This document shows, in pieces, positions 19,127 to 30,611 of a DNA stretch of 64,000 bases. Each line of letters opens with the position of its first letter. Position 1 is the first letter of the stretch. The stretch is from contig JANTQA010000060.1 in assembly GCA_027625915.1 (NCBI GenBank), positions 5,580,001 through 5,644,000 of the forward strand. The letters are read 5' to 3'. The DNA comes from Anaeramoeba flamelloides (taxonomy: Eukaryota; Metamonada; Anaeramoebidae). The translations under genes and the position numbers were made by a program. Under the pieces are notes generated by a model that ran no database searches, was not told where the DNA came from, and worked only from the letters and a program-made list of their open reading frames with translations.

Positions 19127-22100
19127 TTAATATTTTTTCAACGGATTTATATTGAGTTTTTTACAGAGCTCATTGCATTGATGCGTTTTTCTAAAATTTA
19201 AAATTTCGTTCCAGCCAAGGTCATCGAAACCAAATTCCTGTTTGAGCGAGTGTATCTGTGGCGGTAACCATTTTGTGCCAACTTTTTGAGGTATTGAAGG
19301 TATCATTGTTTTATTTGAAAAGATATAAATATAGTGTTGGAAGGTTTCTAAAGTGTGCTGTGTTTCCAAATCCAAAATTTTGATCGGATTGTAATTTTGT
19401 AAAAAGGGCTCGACAAAGAAGCAAATGTTATTGTTTCTGGTGTGGTTTTGGTCAATTTTCTGATAGACTATTTTCCTCCAGAATTTGATTTTTTTCTTCA
19501 CCTCTTCATTCCTGTTGAAAACGGTGGCAAAGAGGGAAGCGTAGACGTTGCCCTTTAAAATGCGCAAATGGTGGCTGATGTCCTCGTTGAATTCGTCGTT
19601 TTTAAAAACCTTGGCGATGAGCATTATTGGCAATGTGAAGTCGTGCAGCTGGTATAATTCGTATCGGTCCCCGATGAGGAGCGGCTCGCGGCCAATTTTG
19701 ACTCTTGTTCTTGTTGCGACGAGCTGCACGGGCGTTTTTTCGTTCCCATAGATGTCTGTATTCTGCTCGTTATACTGGATGTTGTTCTGGATGATCTGCC
19801 TGTAGGCCTTTTCCCCGACAATGGGTATGAATGCGCTCACGTCAAATGGCTCGCGCCAGCGCGACTCCTTGGCATTGTTGCTTTTATTGATGTTAATGAG
19901 CTCAAAATAATTCTCGTTCTTCATCTTTGGGTTTTTCAAGCGTAAGTTCCTCATGATCAGATTAATTAAAAAGCCCTCCCATTTGAAATCGTCGCAATCC
20001 TTTCCATAATATTGGAAAACAGTGTTATTTTTCCCATTTGAAAAAAAATACTCCCTAAAGGTTTCCAAGTTCTTTTTGATCGCCTCGTAATTGTCCCCAA
20101 ACAAATAATAATCGGCCCTTTGCTTGTGGCATTTGGTGAAAAGATCTAAATCCTCGTCATCGATCAGCATGCCATTGGACGCGAGCATTTTCTGATCAAA
20201 CCACTGAATTATCATTCGATAGTCGCCCTTCCATTTAGATTTGCTAATCATTTTTAACGCTTCAAAAAAGCCTTGGTGTTTGGTCCTGCCATCTTTGGTT
20301 TGGTTAATTGCGATCTCTTCGTCCAAAGCAGAATAATAAAATTTCAATCTATTCTGCTTCTTATTGCCTTTGACCTTGCCCCTGCTTTTTTGTTTGCTAC
20401 CAACCTCGCCAACATCGCTTTCATCGGTCACATTGGTTGTCGGGCTTGGATCATAGGGTATTGTGGCAATTTTTAAGAGCAGACCCTGCTGCAGAATGTT
20501 TAATTGCTTTCTTGTAAATTCTATTGATCGGATCAAAAAATCTTTTTCTTTTTCAAGACAATCAGCGCTTACCAAGAGACACAATTCAATGGTTTTACAA
20601 TGCGATTCTTTTTCAAGATTTTTCTCAAAGCTATATTTGATATTTTTTTTTTCTTTTGGGACAGTCTTTTCAAAATCAGCGTTTTTTAAATCTTGCATGA
20701 TTTGCCCCAAATCAGATTTTCTGTTTCTTTTTCTTCTATGGTCTCTTTTTTTCATAGTGTTGGGGCTCAATAAGACGTTGCTATTTTTTTGTGGGATTTG
20801 AAACCCTTTCTTTGTTGAATGCCCGATTGTTGCATATTTTTTTCGATAGCCATTCTTGTATTTTGATCGACTTGAGTGACTTGATTTTCTTCGATGGATT
20901 TTTGAATCGTCTGAAGTTCTGATTTTTAAATATGGTTTTTTTGTATTGTCTTTTTCTTTTTGCCTGCGTCTTTGTCTTTGTCTTTGTCTTTGTCTTTGTT
21001 TTTCTTTTTGCCTTTGTTTTTCTTTGAGTTTTTGTTTTTCTTTTTCTTTTTCTTTTCGTTTTTGTTTTTGTTTTGAAGAACTTTTGTGCTTCAATTTTTC
21101 GTGGCTTTCTTTTGTTGATTTTGTACCTTTTTCTTCTTTTTTGATCTTTTTCGTTTTTTCTATTTTCTCATCTTTTTCACCTCCACTTTCAATTCGTCTT
21201 TTTTTTTGTTCTTCTTTTTGTGAATTCCTTCTCTTTTCTGATTTTTCTCTTGAATTTTCTTTTTCCTTTGTTTTTTCTTTTCTTGGCTTTGTTTTCTTTC
21301 CAGTTTTTTCTGTTTTCTTGTCTTTCTTTTCTGTTTTTTCTTGTTCGTTTTCTTTTTGTCTTTGTTTTTCTTTTCTTTTTTGTTTTTCTTTGAGTTTTTC
21401 TTTTTCTTTTTCTTTGAGTTTTTCTTTGAGTTTTTCTTTTTCTTTTCGTTTTAAAGTACTTTTGTGATTCACTTTTTCTTGGCTTTCTTTTGTTGATTTT
21501 GGATCTTTTTTTTCTTTTTTTGCAAAAGGAGATCCACTATCAATTTGAATTTCCTGAGTTTCTTCACTTTCAATCTTTGCTCCTTCTGCTTTTGTTGTTT
21601 CACCTTGACTTTTTTTCAATTCTTTGTGATCATCTAATTTAATGATTTCATTCTCTTTTTTTGCTTCATTTTCTTCAATTTTCTCCACTTCTTTTTGATT
21701 TGGTTTGTTAGTCACAATTTTGACAGAAGAGTTCTTCTGGTTTTTTGTAAAGTTGCTCTTTTGCGATTTTTTTTTTGTGTTTTGTAAAGCCTCGATTTGT
21801 TCAACAAGCTTTAAATTTTTCTTTTTGAGTTTCGAATTTTCTTTTTGTAAGGTAACGATTTTATTCTTTTCGAGACTTTCGATTTTTTTTTCTAATTTTT
21901 TGTTTCTTTTTGAAAGATTTTCGATCACAAGCTCAAGTCTGTTAATTTGCTTGGCATAATACTTTTCGTTTTTTTTTGGATCAAAACCACGGAGGTCGTT
22001 GCGTTTTTTTTGATCAATTGAGTGATTGGCTGTATGAACAATCTTTTTGGAAACATGTCTTATTTTCACTTTTTTTTTTGCTTTTTTTTTATTTGCAGAA

Positions 22101-22327
22101 TTACGATGTGTTTTTAGAAAGGGACTTGTTTTGTTGATTTTAATGATTTTATTTTGATCGTTTGGGGAACCAGTTGGTGTTTTTGTTCGGCTTTTGGATG
22201 GGGACTTTGTCTTTGATTTTGTTTTTCTTTTTGTTTTTTCTTTGATTTCAGATTTGTTTGGATTTTTTGATTTTGTTTTTGTTTTTGGTTTTGTTTTTGG
22301 TTTTCTTTTGCTCTCTTTTGAAGACAT
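19127..22327 (-). CDS. vWA / alpha-kinase-like protein, probable pseudokinase
   Basis: A single uninterrupted 1066-residue frame. Residues 1-570 are extremely Lys/Glu/Arg-rich, with a coiled coil near 125-195. Residues ~579-755 resemble the vWA domain of VwkA-type kinases (HQGFFEALKMISKSKW then YRMIIQWFD, like the family's GGF..AL....W then DAPCHG), but the MIDAS Asp-x-Ser-x-Ser is replaced by SADCL. Residues ~828-1062 match the alpha-kinase fold: candidate ATP lysine IAKVFK (906), adenine-contacting Glu in FFVEPFL (973), zinc ligands QHYIYIF (998) and THQCNELCKKL (1049, 1051, 1055). The family's DLQG and TDPQIH motifs read SIPQKVG and LPPQIH, so both aspartates are gone. The zinc site is kept, so it probably folds but does not phosphorylate. 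The partner is unknown. The C-terminal half is unusually GC-rich. Confidence 0.88.
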   Translation of the reverse strand: MSSKESKRKPKTKPKTKTKSKNPNKSEIKEKTKRKTKSKTKSPSKSRTKTPTGSPNDQNKIIKINKTSPFLKTHRNSANKKKAKKKVKIRHVSKKIVHTANHSIDQKKRNDLRGFDPKKNEKYYAKQINRLELVIENLSKRNKKLEKKIESLEKNKIVTLQKENSKLKKKNLKLVEQIEALQNTKKKSQKSNFTKNQKNSSVKIVTNKPNQKEVEKIEENEAKKENEIIKLDDHKELKKSQGETTKAEGAKIESEETQEIQIDSGSPFAKKEKKDPKSTKESQEKVNHKSTLKRKEKEKLKEKLKEKEKEKLKEKQKRKEKQRQKENEQEKTEKKDKKTEKTGKKTKPRKEKTKEKENSREKSEKRRNSQKEEQKKRRIESGGEKDEKIEKTKKIKKEEKGTKSTKESHEKLKHKSSSKQKQKRKEKEKEKQKLKEKQRQKEKQRQRQRQRQRRRQKEKDNTKKPYLKIRTSDDSKIHRRKSSHSSRSKYKNGYRKKYATIGHSTKKGFQIPQKNSNVLLSPNTMKKRDHRRKRNRKSDLGQIMQDLKNADFEKTVPKEKKNIKYSFEKNLEKESHCKTIELCLLVSADCLEKEKDFLIRSIEFTRKQLNILQQGLLLKIATIPYDPSPTTNVTDESDVGEVGSKQKSRGKVKGNKKQNRLKFYYSALDEEIAINQTKDGRTKHQGFFEALKMISKSKWKGDYRMIIQWFDQKMLASNGMLIDDEDLDLFTKCHKQRADYYLFGDNYEAIKKNLETFREYFFSNGKNNTVFQYYGKDCDDFKWEGFLINLIMRNLRLKNPKMKNENYFELININKSNNAKESRWREPFDVSAFIPIVGEKAYRQIIQNNIQYNEQNTDIYGNEKTPVQLVATRTRVKIGREPLLIGDRYELYQLHDFTLPIMLIAKVFKNDEFNEDISHHLRILKGNVYASLFATVFNRNEEVKKKIKFWRKIVYQKIDQNHTRNNNICFFVEPFLQNYNPIKILDLETQHTLETFQHYIYIFSNKTMIPSIPQKVGTKWLPPQIHSLKQEFGFDDLGWNEILNFRKTHQCNELCKKLNINPLKKY

Positions 22328-25138
22328 TTGAACTTTTGGTTTTGTTAAAAAAGAAAGAAAATGAGAAAATTATGAACTGTTTTGTAAATGTTACTGTTAG
22401 GTTTGAGTTTAAATGTGTTGTCCTTTTTCGGTGATTTAAAGTTTAAAAAATTCTTTTGGTCTCAAGAACTTTTCGTTTTTATATCGGATTTCAAGAGTTT
22501 TTTTGATTTTGTGAGTAAACATACTTTTCGAAAAGTTTTTTGTTTTACACTGCATTTTTTGTTCTTTTAAATTGGTTTCAGTTTGAAACTGATAATATTT
22601 TTCGTAATTGTATTTTTTAGGTTATAAATTTTGATAACATGGTTTCATAAGTTACTAATAAACCACTTAAGGAAGAAAAAATAAAATACTTTAAATGTGT
22701 GGCCTGTTATAGTTTGTGTTTAACAGTTTAATTTTATTATTACAAATAGATTAATTTAAACCTGATAAGAAAATATTTGCTAGATCATTTTTTTTCTTGG
22801 TTGCTGATTACTTTTTTAGTATTCTTCTTATAGGATGTTGAACAGCAACCACTTTTATATCTAACACTAAGGTGTGTTAACTTCAAAGAAAGTTAAGTTA
22901 ATCGATCTTTTTAAAATTTAGGTTATGTTTTCAAGTTTGGTAAACACAATTTCTCTTTTGAGACTGTCCATTTTTTAAGGGATGAGCAACTCTTATTTAT
23001 TTATTTTTTTTCCCAAAGGTAATAGAGTAATTAGTAACACAAGGATACAATTAAACCAATATTTATCTTCGTTTATCAACTTTAGAGAGATGAATCATCA
23101 TTTTTAAAAGATTTCATTTTTCCAATGGAATTTTCAGTTAAAAGATCTGATCCTTTTTTGTTGGATTTTTGGATCAAATTCGAAAAATAAAAATTTGCAA
23201 AAAAAATTATTTTTGAAGAAATATCACTTTTAGTAATTTTTGAGAGTCTTTATGAACAAGATAACCTTGAAACTTTAATAGTATTTTAAAAATACATGAA
23301 AAATAAATCAAATATTGTATCCTTGAAGATCTAAAAAATTTGAACATTTATTTTATTCAGAAATATTTATTCAATTTCTTGAAATTTAAAAAACTTGTCA
23401 ATATACTTTTTCAAATATCTAGAATATAAAAAAGGAACTGCTGTATTAAAATCAGGTATTTGATAATATCTATTATTTTTTTTATTATTAGAAATATGCA
23501 TTTGAATTGTTTTATTTGTTGCAAAATCTTGAAAAAATTGAGAAATAAAGGAAAAACCTATTTTATACATTTAATCATTGGGTTGTTGATGACTTACTGA
23601 AATAATTAAATTTGGGTTTATAATTATTGATTATAAATAATCAAATTAAAAAGTATTTCTTTAGATAATAAATTGATTTTTCCAGGTTTTAAAAAAGTAT
23701 TTCGGGAGAATTTTTAATCCAATTCTTTGGTTCTTTTTCTCATATTTTTTCATTCAATCCCTAGAAAAAATAGATTTGGTCTGTTCTTTAATTCAAAAAA
23801 TTATATTTTTTAAAAGTTTAAAATAATTATTGTATTTTTTTTGAGATTAAGTAGATTTTTTTAAACTTAGTTATTTTAGAACTTAGTGGTTTCATTTCGA
23901 AAGTGTATTTTTGTAAACTTCCTTTACAGGCAATAAGATTTCAATCTTCTTTCAAAGAAAATAATTTTTTTTAAATTATTAGGAAATATGTTGAATTTTG
24001 AACTTTTCAAAAATGAGAAAAATGGATCAAACTTTTAAAAACAATAATTCATTTCTGAAAATAGTATTAAAAGTAAGCCATATTTTGTAGTTATCAGATT
24101 TTTACTTTATTATTCAATTTCAAGATTAGGTAAATTTTTTTTTAATTTGTTAGTAAATTTACTTGAAGATTTTTTCTAGTTTACTAGTCCCTTAAGGAAA
24201 TATCACTTTTAGTAATTACTAAGAGACTTTATGGACAAACAGCATTGGTCCTTTAATCTTATTTTAAAAATACAATAATAAAAATAAATCAAATATTGAA
24301 TATTTTAAGATCCTAAAAATTTGATCATTTATTTAATTCACAAATATTTATGAAATTTCTTGAAACTTAAACCAGAAGATAATAGTCTTTTTCAAATACC
24401 CAGAGTATAAACGAGGAACTCTTAGTATTAAAATCAGATATTTGATAATATCTATTATTTTTTTTATTAGAATTATTAATTTAAATTAGTTTTCTTTTTT
24501 TTGAAAATCTTTAAAAAATTGACAAATTATGGGAAAGTATATTGATAAATTTAATCTTTATATGTATTCAATAATCCACTGAAAAAAAATAAGATTTGTT
24601 TATTAATTATTGATTAAAAATAATCAAATTAAAAAGTATTTCTTTATACTATAAGTTGAATTTTGAGGTTTTAATAAAGTATTTTGGGGGAATTTTTAAT
24701 TTCTTTGTTCGGTTCTTTTTCTCAGATTTTTAATTTAATAAAAGTGAAAAAATGATTTGAATTGTACTTTGAATCAAAGAATTATATTTTTTAAAAGTTT
24801 AAAATAATTATTGTCTTTTTTTTTTTTTGAAATTAAGTATATACTTTATTCTGAGTTAATTCAGTACTTAGTTGCTTAATTTTTAAAAGTATATTTTTAT
24901 ACTTTTCTTTACAGACAATAAGATTTTTTCCTTCTGTCAAAGAAAATAATGTTTTTTTGAAATGATTTAGAAAATATTCTGAATTTTGAACTATCCAAAA
25001 ATGAGAAAAAGGAATAAGACTTTTGAAAACAATAATTCATTTCTGAAAATATTTTTAAATGTAAGTTTGGTTGTGTATTAATCAGGTTTGAACTTCATTT
25101 TTCAATTTCAAGATGCGGTAAAAATTTTGAGAATTTGC

Positions 25139-25337
25139 TACAGTCAGTTTCAAATTTAAGGCACAAACTTTCAAAAAAAATTTAAGGTACAAAAAAATCT
25201 CAAAGTAACGCACAAAATTAGGAATTGTTGTTTTTACAAATTATTTTACTAGAATTAAATTATGTGCCTTAAACTGGGATTATAATTGTGCCTAAAATTT
25301 CGTTGAAGTTTGTACCTTAAAAGTGGAACTGACTGTA
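25139..25337. mobile_element. MITE family C, copy C3
   Basis: Begins TACAGTCAGTTTCAAATTTA and ends AAAGTGGAACTGACTGTA. Its terminal TA is also the first TA of copy C4. It is inserted in the second unit of the tandem duplication. Confidence 0.8.
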
Positions 25338-25537
25338 CAGTTAGTTTCACTTTTAAGGCACAAACTTTCAACAAAATTTAATACACAAAAAAAAATCTCA
25401 AATTAAGGCAAAAAATTTGTAATATTTTTTTTTACAATTTATTTTTACTAGAATTTGAATTTTGTACTTTAATTTGAGATTTTTTTTGTGCCTTAAATTT
25501 TGTTGAAAGTTTGTGCCTTAAAAGTGGAACTGACTAT
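25336..25537. mobile_element. MITE family C, copy C4
   Basis: Begins TACAGTTAGTTTCACTTTTA and ends AAAGTGGAACTGACTATA, with arms of about 90 bp. It directly abuts C3 through a shared TA, as expected if one element landed in the other's flanking TA target. Confidence 0.85.
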
Positions 25538-28500
25538 ATTAAATTTACTTTAAGATTTTTTTAGTTTAGTATTCCCTTAAAGATGTTCGAAAATACAAAA
25601 GTCACATCCTGGGCTGCCTTACCACTTCATATCCAATTATTACCAAGATAAGTGTAAATGTAATGGAATAAGTATATTTTAAACTTATCCGGGAAAGAAA
25701 ATTCAGCACGAAGTAAATAAAATATATTTTAAATTTACCTTTAAATTTTAAAAAAATTCATTCTTTATTATTTCAAAATAGATTTTACTTGTAATCCCAT
25801 AAAAAAAATAATTTTAGTTTTTTGAATTCTCTTTAACTTTTAATTAGTAACATGTTTTTTTTTGTCTTGCAATATATTGTATTATACCATCAGAGATCCT
25901 ATAATACTACTGTTTTTAATGTATATTTGATACATACCTGATGAGTGATTTGAAATTAAATATGATATTGTGGAAGTGATCTTCTTTTGGTTGAAGAAAA
26001 AAAATAATAAAAAATATTCCATAGTCTCTTCAATTAGAAAAATTCTATCTCTAAAAAAACTTTTAACAAATTATCAATTTCAAAAAAAAACCATTTAATA
26101 AAAAAATATTGTTCCTTCGTTTATATTTGAAAAATCCTAAATATCTCAAAAACAAGAAATATTTTTCTCAAGTCCAAAATAGATGTAATTTGATTAAATC
26201 TAATTGGTGGTTATTTTATAATAATCAATATTTGATAGGATAAGGTATTTTTCATATTCTTTCTTTAAAAAAAACCTATTTCAAAGAGCAAACAAAAAAA
26301 AATCTTAGCAATTTCAAAAATTGACAAATAGTGTCACTTAAAAACTAAAACGGTTGTTTTTTAAAAATTATATATTTTTACAATGATAATTTGAAATTTA
26401 TTTCACTTTAAGAACTTTTTTTCAGAAAAAATGTCATTTTTCCAGGTTTACCTGACAAAAAAATATCATATTTGTCTATTTGTTTATGTTTTACATTAAT
26501 ATTAAATAGACCATAAAAATTACAAAAGATATTTTTAATTCCAATTTTTTTTTTATAATATAATGACTCAATATTTAACTAATACCCTCTACACAATTAA
26601 AAAAATTAAAATTTAAATAATTTTTGTTGATCATAAAATATGTTTAAAAAACTAAAATTCAAAATTTTCCACATATTTAAAACATTACAAACAATCAAAA
26701 TAATAAATTTTCCTGAAAATTGAAAATAAATTTTGATTTTTGAAAAATATGTAAGTTCATTTTTTCATATTTTAGTTTTTGTTTTCATTTAATTTTTTGA
26801 ATTAGGTAACTTGTTTTGTTTGAAAAAAATTTTTTTTTCAAGAATTGATATTAGGTTAAAGCTTGGTTTTTCATTATAGAAAAAATCAAATAAAATTAAT
26901 TGTTTGGTATCGAACCATTTGATTGATCAATATTCCTTTTAGAATTTCAACAAATTTGCTGATGGATTTTTTTATTTTTCTCCAAAATTTTTAACACCCG
27001 AATAATTTATTTGTATTGATAATTATTTTTTTTTGTTTTATAGGTATTGTAATTTAGAAAAAATTGTTGAAATTTCAATTAGTAAATATTTCTAAATTGA
27101 TGTTTCTTCTAGAATTAATTAAATTTGATTTTTTTTTCACAAATTAAATTTCAAACTTTTAAATTTTTTGAATTGGAGTTTATTATAGTTTCAATATCTT
27201 AAAAAAATATTTTAAAAATATTATATAAACGTATCTCATCGATTAAATAATATAATTTGGATTAATAAATAATTCAACAATTTGAGATGAAAAAATATGT
27301 ATTTTGAGGCAAATTTATCGGATTTTATGATCAACAATATTCTTGCATGTATATTGAAAAATACTGATCGTTAAATTTTCTTTACATTTCAAATTTTGAA
27401 CTAAGAGAAAAAAAAAATTAATTTTTTCAAAATAAAAGCTCAATTTCAAAAATAAATTTGATAAATTTAGAACTGAAATAATACTATTTCTTCAACTTTT
27501 AAGTTTTAGATTTTTCCACATTAAAAAAATATTTTATTTGCCAATTTTTTATTGAATTGAAATAAATTAATAATTAAATTTTGTGGACTTCCATTTTTTT
27601 TTTTCAATGAGTAACAATCGAAAAAAATTTTTTAACTTTTTCAATTTTATTGGTTAAGATTTGAAATTCCAAAATTATCATAAAAAAATGACAGATTTGA
27701 ATGTTTTTGTTCGTTTTTGAAGTGAGAAATTATGATAAAAAAATATAAATAAGTTGTTTAATAAAAGGGTGATGAGTTTAATAAGATTCATTATTTTGTT
27801 AAACTTATTTAAATTTTTTTTAGATAAATATTTTTTTGAATTCAATTCTAAACATTTTCATAGATGATAAGATTAGATAATAAAGTTAAAAACAAAAATT
27901 ATAATTCAATCAAATGAAAAATATAAAAAATTCTAAATTTCCCAAGTTGGAAATAGGAAAAATGTTTTTGGATTCAAATATTAAATCATCAGATGTTGAT
28001 ATATTGCCTCAACAATAATAATAAAAACTATCAAAATTTTAATATGATGAAAAATTGTTTTACCTATTTTATTCAAAAATTATTATGATTGCATTAAAAA
28101 GAAAAAAAATCATATGTTTCTTTGAATTTCTCATTTAAGTGGTTTTTGTTTGATATCTAATATCTTTTATCCTATATTTTTTTCTCAATGAAAATAAAAA
28201 AAAAAATTTATGTCCTTATTGTACTGAAAGGTTATTTGTTCATAAGAACTCTCAGAAATTTCTTAAAGTGGGATTTCATCAAAATAAAAAGGGTTTTCAA
28301 ATTTTTTGTTTTTGTAAATTGTTTCAAAGATCCAACAAAACAGTTTTTTGATCTTTTTACTGAAAATTTCATTCAGAGTATAAAGAAACTTTTAAAAATG
28401 ATAATTCATCTCTCTAAAGTTGATAAAATAGTTTCTTTAAAAGAGCTTAATTGAATCTTTGTGTAAATAATAACTCTATTACCTTTGGGAAAAAAAATAA

Positions 28501-28907
28501 AGAAGAAGTTACAAATGCCCTAATAAATAGCTTTATCTTCTTACTAAAAATTTCTTTGTACGAAGACCAATTCAATACAATTCGTTTGTCTTAATTATAA
28601 ACCCCAAAAATAGATGTTCTTATTTTTATATAAGTAACTAAGATAATTCCCAATAAATTTTAGATTCTGTGTATTTTTTTCATTTTTTTTAGTGCTTTCT
28701 TAAAGTAATTATTTATTCATTTTACTTTGAAACGAATAACAACCCTAACAAACATAATCGTTTCCAAAAAATTCCTTTTTAATTTCTTTCAAAAACAAAC
28801 AAAAAACAAAAAACAAAAAAAAAAAAAAAAATAACAAAACTAAAAATAATAAAAAAAAAGCAAAAAGTTATCTACTTGAAAAAATAATTCATTTCTACCA
28901 AAAAACA

Positions 28908-29736
28908 ATGGAATATTTAACAAGAATTTATATGTACGGTGGTGTCTCTGTTAAAGATGTAGAATCATCAAAATTCATTAAAGCTTACGCTGAACATTTA
29001 AAAAGAGGTGACAAATTTAAAGAACCAAGCTGGGTCGATATTGTGAAAACTGGCTTCACAAAAGAACTTTCTCCATATGATCGTGATTGGTTTGTTTATT
29101 CAAAAATTTTTTTTTTTTTTTTTTTTTTTTAATGCTTTGGAATGCTTTTTTTTTTCTTTTTGTTTCTCCAAAAACAATAAAAAAGAATAAATTTTTCTTA
29201 AAAATTTGCGTATTAAAGCTTAAAATTCGTTGGTTGTTCAATTCGTAAAATTCAAATTCTTTAAACTCAAGACAATTAAAAACTTTTTTTTTTTTTCTTT
29301 TTCTTCTCTTTTTTTTAATAATCTTCTCCAAAAAAAAACAATTCAAAGGTATTATATTAGAGCTGCATCTATCCTCAGAAGACTTTACATTAGACCATTT
29401 ACTGGTGTTGGTGGTTTCAAAAAAATTTACTCGAAAAAAAATAAAATTAGAGTCAAACCATCTCACTATAACAAAGGAAGCGGAAAGATCCCAAGATCCA
29501 TTTTACATCAATTTGAAAAAATTGGAATTGTTAAGAAAACTAAAAAAGGAACAAGAAAGGTTACATCTCTTGGAAGAAAAGAAATGGACGCTATCGCTTT
29601 AAAAATCCACAAAGAAACTCAACCAAACAAGAAAGAAGAGATTGATGAAATTGATGAACTTAATGAAATTATTGAAGAAAATAAAGAAGAAACAAAAGAA
29701 GAAACAAAAGAAGAAGAAAAAGAAAAAGAAAACTAA
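28908..29736 (+). CDS. Ribosomal protein eS19 (RPS19), small subunit
   Basis: Two exons, 28908-29089 and 29349-29736 (570 nt, 189 aa). The 259 bp intron splits the Trp codon of DRDW/YYIRAAS (donor GTTTGT, acceptor CAAAG). Family hallmarks are in order: GVSVKDV, PSWVDIVKT, KELSPYDRDW, RAASILRRLYIR, GVGGFKKIY, RVKPSHYNKGSGKIPRSILH and TSLGRKEMD. eS19 sits in the head of the 40S subunit and is needed for 18S rRNA maturation. The methionine at residue 9 (28932) matches the usual N terminus better than the first ATG, so 181 aa is possible. The C terminus extends about 40 residues beyond the usual end as an acidic Glu/Lys tail (NEIIEENKEETKEETKEEEK), which is unusual. The upstream A/C-rich tract fits a strong housekeeping promoter, but that is inference. 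Confidence 0.95.
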
Positions 29737-30611
29737 ATAATATAACAAATCTTTAGAGTTGGTAAATTGCAGGGTTATTTTCTTTATGTTTTTTTTTTCT
29801 TTTCATTTTTATTCTTCCCGGATCTTTATACCAACAAAAACAACTTTTTTTTTATAAACTTTTTGTTGTGTTTTTTAAAATTTTTTTTACATAAACCTTA
29901 CTTCTTAAAGATCAAAGAAAAAAAAAAAAAAAAAAACTCTTTTAGGGATTTATTTTAAGTAATAACAAGATCGTAATAGACCTAATTTATTATTTTTCAC
30001 TTTTCTTTTTTTTCTTTTTCTTCTTTTTTTCTTTTGGTTAAGAACTTTACTTAATTTGGAAATCCTCACAACAAACCACTAAAAATCGATTTTGTATCAT
30101 AATCTTTTATCAAAGTATTAAATTTATAAATTAATTACTATTTTATTAATTAAACGAACTTTCCGAATACTTTCAAAGCAAGTGGATGAGATTGAAATCT
30201 TTACACTTGAAAAGTGAAATTTGTAACGATCTTATTTGTTAATTAATCATTTCATCAAAATAATTTAAAAAGTTGATCTGTATTATTTTCAAACCCAAAT
30301 TTATTACCAAAATTTCTTATTGTCCCGTAATATCTAAGAAATTTTATTTGTCTATTTTGAATTATTCACAAAAGCAGTTGAATTAAACTGATCGTATTTT
30401 TTCTCTATTCTGTGAAAAAAAAATTTCTTTGTTCAAAATTTGAATATATTTTCATACCAGTGAGAAATTGAATATTATGTAAAAAAAATGAAAACGAATT
30501 TTTTTTTAATAACAAACATTTTTTAAAATATTCAGTTAATTTTTTCAAAATAATTGTCATCGACACATCCAAACCTACCATGAAAAATTATAAGATATAA
30601 AGTAATAAAAA

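Larger units (their letters stand above)
23216..25590 (+). repeat. Tandem direct duplication, unit about 1 kb
   Basis: Copy 1 (23216-24190) and copy 2 (24191-25590) align in order through AAATATCACTTTTAGTAATT, ATTAAAATCAG-TATTTGATA, TATTTTTTAAAAGTTTAAAA, AATAATTCATTTCTGAAAAT and TTTACTT-AAGATTTTTT. Copy 2 is longer because two family-C MITEs (25139-25537) interrupt it; the match resumes after them. Both units end CCCTTAA. The duplication therefore predates the MITE insertions. Confidence 0.75.
22990..28500. mobile_element. Candidate large element with inverted ends
   Basis: The left end (22990-23310) and right end (28180-28500) are inverted copies over about 300 bp. Landmarks are CCCAAAGGTAATAGAGT, ATCAACTTTAGAGAGATGAAT, TTTTGTTGGAT and TATGAACAA-ATAACCTT, all in order on one strand and complemented on the other. 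The span is about 5.5 kb and lacks any intact coding gene. It may be a decayed DNA transposon, a composite of smaller elements, or an inverted duplication. No target duplication was identified. An 88-codon plus-strand frame at 28188-28454 lies in the right arm and is probably not a gene. Confidence 0.5.
22328..28907. other. 6.6 kb intergenic region dominated by repeats
   Basis: The region separates the divergent pseudokinase and eS19 genes. A large block with inverted ends (about 22990-28500) fills most of it, with a ~1 kb tandem duplication and two family-C MITEs inside. Positions 25900-26280 belong to another dispersed family (relatives at 35.5-36.3 and 40.2-40.8 kb). Positions 26300-28180 are plain AT-rich sequence. 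Immediately before eS19, 28794-28860 is an A/C-only tract that may be its 5' UTR or promoter. Confidence 0.6.

Noticed and set aside
20946-21467. 173-codon Phe/Ser/Cys-rich plus-strand frame
   Set aside because: Complement of the Lys/Glu repeat in the pseudokinase; an artefact of the simple repeat.
23367-23570. 67-codon minus-strand frame
   Set aside because: It falls in the ~1 kb tandem duplication; the second copy of the same sequence is not open, so coding is unlikely.
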